A stretch of 14,784 nucleotides of DNA from Planctomycetaceae bacterium (lineage in GTDB: Bacteria > Planctomycetota > Planctomycetia > Pirellulales > UBA1268), in the NCBI GenBank assembly GCA_005789975.1, contig SXWC01000066.1, forward strand, positions 1-14,784, written 5' to 3'. The notes beneath the pieces are model-generated. The model was not told the origin of the DNA, did not search any database, and was given only the letters and a program-made list of their open reading frames with translations. Both the position numbers and the translations under genes were made by a program. Each line of letters starts with the position of its first letter. Position 1 is the first letter of the stretch. Below are positions 12,912 to 14,784 of the stretch, one piece after another.

Positions 12912-13305
12912 CGTCACACGTGCCCGCGATGCGATAGCGGTTCCGGGCAACGATCCCGTAGAGCCAGCGCCACAGCGGCATGCTGCCGGGCACATGCAGC
13001 AGCGGGGCGAGTGGCCAGAGGGGGACGAGCACGCGGGACAGATATCGCACCGCACCCGCCCCGCGATGCGTGCGGCCAAGCCGATCGACGATGAACATCT
13101 CCGCGAGCAGATCCTCTCGCGGAATCTCCGGGAAGTCGCGGGCCACGCCCGGATCATGGAGGGAGATGAACTCGAGCCGACGCGTGACATCGAGCCGGCG
13201 GAGCAGCGCGATCTGACCGCGGCAGAACCGGCACTGCCCGTCGTAGAGCACCGTGTCCCGAACCGGGTGGGTGTGGGTCGTGATCGGAGCCGCGGCGGTG
13301 GTCAT
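12889..13305 (-). CDS. DCC-family thiol-disulfide oxidoreductase-like protein (DUF393)
   Basis: A 138-residue protein of the DUF393/DCC family. The family signature YDGQCRFCRGQ (21-31) places a CxxC pair at Cys25 and Cys28 near the N-terminus, in a thioredoxin-like context; later come FISLHDP, the middle EMFIVD and a hydrophobic C-terminal half (LSRVLVPLWPLAPLLHVPGSMPLW) that may touch the membrane. Members are thought to be thiol-disulfide redox proteins, but their partners are generally unknown. An extra Cys pair lies in the C-terminal CDEGTC. ATG 13305 is preferred to an in-frame TTG at 13317, neither having a strong ribosome binding site. It is third in a minus-strand series after ftsH and a small membrane protein, and its end is convergent with the sigma-54 activator. 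Confidence 0.85.
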   Translation of the reverse strand: MTTAAAPITTHTHPVRDTVLYDGQCRFCRGQIALLRRLDVTRRLEFISLHDPGVARDFPEIPREDLLAEMFIVDRLGRTHRGAGAVRYLSRVLVPLWPLAPLLHVPGSMPLWRWLYGIVARNRYRIAGTCDEGTCRVP

Positions 13306-13393
13306 GGCATGGACCAATCTCAGGGATGCGGCCGCCCCGGCCGTGGACCCTCGGAGAACCGCGATCCCGGACCGTCGCTAACCGTCCGCAAGC

Positions 13394-13639
13394 CTACCAG
13401 TGTCCGACGCCGGAAGTCTTCGCCGGCAGCGACGACGACTTTGCCTGGAGGTTGCAGAAGTGCAGGATCGTCACCGCGCCCACCGACAGGAGCGTCCAAG
13501 GCGCCCAGTCAGGGGCGGAGACGTTCCTCGGGGCACCCTGCCCGTCGATCGGCATCACCACCGCCGAATCGATCACGAGCATCTCCACGCCGACAATGCC
13601 GGCGAAGATGCCCGCGGCAAGAAAAAAGCTCTTCCACAT
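13394..13639 (-). CDS. Small membrane protein, two transmembrane segments, function unknown
   Basis: An 81-residue protein starting MWKSFFLAAG. Two hydrophobic segments (about 3-29 and 47-62) flank a short polar loop containing APRNVSAPDWAPW. I believe similar short proteins with a DWAPW loop occur in other planctomycetes, but no function is known to me. The frame stays open upstream, but that sequence is low-complexity and runs opposite the ftsH frame, so ATG 13639 is the natural start. No strong ribosome binding site is seen (GGCGGCG lies about 13 bases before). It lies 164 bases after the ftsH stop codon and 88 bases before the DUF393 start, on the same strand as both. Confidence 0.65.
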   Translation of the reverse strand: MWKSFFLAAGIFAGIVGVEMLVIDSAVVMPIDGQGAPRNVSAPDWAPWTLLSVGAVTILHFCNLQAKSSSLPAKTSGVGHW

Positions 13640-13803
13640 GGTCGTTTTTTCGCCGCCTGCCGACGGCTCCCTGCCGGATGGATCCGCCGCGACACGGGGC
13701 GGTTCGGATCGCATCGGAGAGGATCGGCCCGAGCCGGGCTGAATCATCACTCGCGGGCCCGACGGGGCTGACGATGACGGTTGTCGTGGTGGCGCCGGGC
13801 CGA

Positions 13804-14784
13804 TCAGGCCTCGGCCGCACCGGCCTCCGTCGAGTCGGCCGCGGCAGGCCGCGACGGCCGGCGCTCGGTGTCGGTGCCGGGCACGATCTGCGGCGCGCCG
13901 GTGGCGGCTTCGACGATCACCTTCAGTTCGGCGCCGTCGATCACCTCGCATTCCATCAGCCGCCGGGTCACCGCCTCGAGCGCGGCACGACGGGTCTCGA
14001 TGATCCGACGCACCTGGTTCATCGCCGCATCGATGATCCGCCGCACTTCCTCGTCGATCTCGCGGGCCGTTTGCTCGCTGTGGCTCCGCGCGGCCGGAAG
14101 ATCGGCCCCGGCCGCCGCCAGGAACGGGGACCGGGGGCTTTCGCGATAGGTGACGCGGCCCAGCCGGCTCATGCCGTAATCCATGACCATCGAACGGGCG
14201 ATCGCGCTGGCCCGCTCCAGGTCGTTCTGCGCGCCGGTCGACACGTCGGAGTAGACGGCCTCCTCGGCGATGGTGCCGGCGAGGAGCACCTGGATGCGGC
14301 TCTCGAGTTCGCTCTGCGTGAGCAGGTAGCGGTCGTCCTCCGGCCGCTGCATGGTGTAACCGAGGGCGGCGAGGCCGCGGGGAATGATCGACACCTTGTG
14401 AACCGGGTCGGTGTTGGGCAGGGAGTAGGCGACGAGCGCATGGGCCGCCTCGTGGTAGGCCACCCGCTTCTTCTCGTCCTCGTGGATCACCCGCTTCTTC
14501 TTCTCGAGGCCCGCCGTCACGCGCTCGACACCCTCGTTGAACTCGTCCATGCCGACCGCGGGCTTGTCGTTGCGGGCCGCCAGCAGAGCCGCCTCGTTGA
14601 CGAGATTCGCCAGATCGGCACCCACGAAGCCGGAGGTGATGCGGGCGATCTGGGAGATATCGACGGCCGGATCGAGCTTCACGTTGGCCACGTGGACCCG
14701 GAGGATGGCCTCGCGGCCGCGGACGTCGGGGCGGTCGACGAGCACGTGACGGTCGAATCGGCCGGGCCGCAGCAGGGCCGGGTC
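13804..14784 (-). CDS. ftsH: ATP-dependent zinc metalloprotease FtsH (C-terminal half; 5' part outside the window)
   Basis: The minus strand holds the last 326 residues of FtsH, a membrane-anchored AAA+ protease that degrades misfolded membrane proteins and regulators; in Gammaproteobacteria it controls LpxC in lipid A synthesis. The visible part begins inside the AAA+ second region of homology ([12 protein letters not shown]), continues through the AAA+ helical lid ([21 protein letters not shown]) and the zinc protease domain with HEAAH (14440-14454) and TGAQND, whose Asp is the likely third zinc ligand. The C-terminus ends in a polar, Ala/Arg/Glu-rich tail after LKVIVEAA. Walker A and B and the two N-terminal membrane helices lie past base 14784. 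The frame is open to the window edge with no disruption. The linkage to lpxD/lpxI about 3 kb away may be coincidence. Confidence 0.96.
   Translation of the reverse strand, partial: DPALLRPGRFDRHVLVDRPDVRGREAILRVHVANVKLDPAVDISQIARITSGFVGADLANLVNEAALLAARNDKPAVGMDEFNEGVERVTAGLEKKKRVIHEDEKKRVAYHEAAHALVAYSLPNTDPVHKVSIIPRGLAALGYTMQRPEDDRYLLTQSELESRIQVLLAGTIAEEAVYSDVSTGAQNDLERASAIARSMVMDYGMSRLGRVTYRESPRSPFLAAAGADLPAARSHSEQTAREIDEEVRRIIDAAMNQVRRIIETRRAALEAVTRRLMECEVIDGAELKVIVEAATGAPQIVPGTDTERRPSRPAAADSTEAGAAEA

Noticed and set aside
13640..13951. N-terminal extension of the small membrane protein frame into the ftsH region
   Set aside because: Arg/Pro-rich sequence overlapping the conserved ftsH C-terminus on the same strand; starting at ATG 13639 gives a clean membrane protein.
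1..14784. A new defence, toxin or biosynthetic multi-gene system
   Set aside because: Nearly every gene fits a known family and there are no nucleases, toxins, phage genes, integrases or biosynthetic enzyme sets; the unusual points are single-gene variants.

Overview
This is a GC-rich chromosomal window that reads as a planctomycete, most likely of the Pirellulales type. That inference rests on a DUF1559 prepilin-like protein with the H-X9-D C-terminal signature, a PEP-CTERM surface protein with a choice-of-anchor M domain, a GT-C glycosyltransferase fused to TPR repeats, Gram-negative lipid A genes (lpxD, lpxI), and a divergent short sigma-70 factor. No rRNA, tRNA, CRISPR array, transposase or phage gene is visible. 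The window looks like ordinary core/accessory chromosome, not a mobile island.

Layout. (1) 1-2559: a divergent pair, with a photolyase-related gene of the iron-sulfur (6-4) photolyase group on the minus strand (3' end cut by the window edge) and a family I acyl-CoA:carboxylate CoA-transferase on the plus strand. (2) 2577-4607: a minus-strand membrane glycosyltransferase with C-terminal TPRs, convergent with the CoA-transferase. (3) 4608-5067: a 460-base non-coding gap containing outward-facing candidate promoters. (4) 5068-6674: a two-gene unit of a DUF1559 pseudopilin-like protein and a PEP-CTERM choice-of-anchor M protein. (5) 6740-8478: a two-gene unit of a sigma factor and an SDR-fold protein that lacks the catalytic tyrosine. 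(6) 8710-10713: lpxD and lpxI, two lipid A steps. (7) 10750-11487: an apparently exported SAM-dependent methyltransferase with a near-leaderless start. (8) 11710-12774: a sigma-54 activator without a sensory domain, preceded by a hairpin and an 8-base tandem repeat. (9) 12889-14784, minus strand: ftsH (5' part outside the window), a small two-helix membrane protein and a DCC/DUF393 thiol-disulfide protein.

Functional themes are the cell envelope (lpxD, lpxI, TPR glycosyltransferase, PEP-CTERM protein, pseudopilin, FtsH) and transcription control (a sigma-70 family factor and a sigma-54 activator close together). Several candidate promoters share a -10 box ending in CT at conventional spacing from a TTG-type -35, and two appear to give leaders of about 10 bases or less. 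I found no clear new multi-gene defence or biosynthetic system. The most unusual items are the Tyr-less SDR behind the sigma factor, the sigma factor lacking region 3, the signal-peptide-bearing methyltransferase, and the 8-base repeat in the probable leader of the sigma-54 activator.
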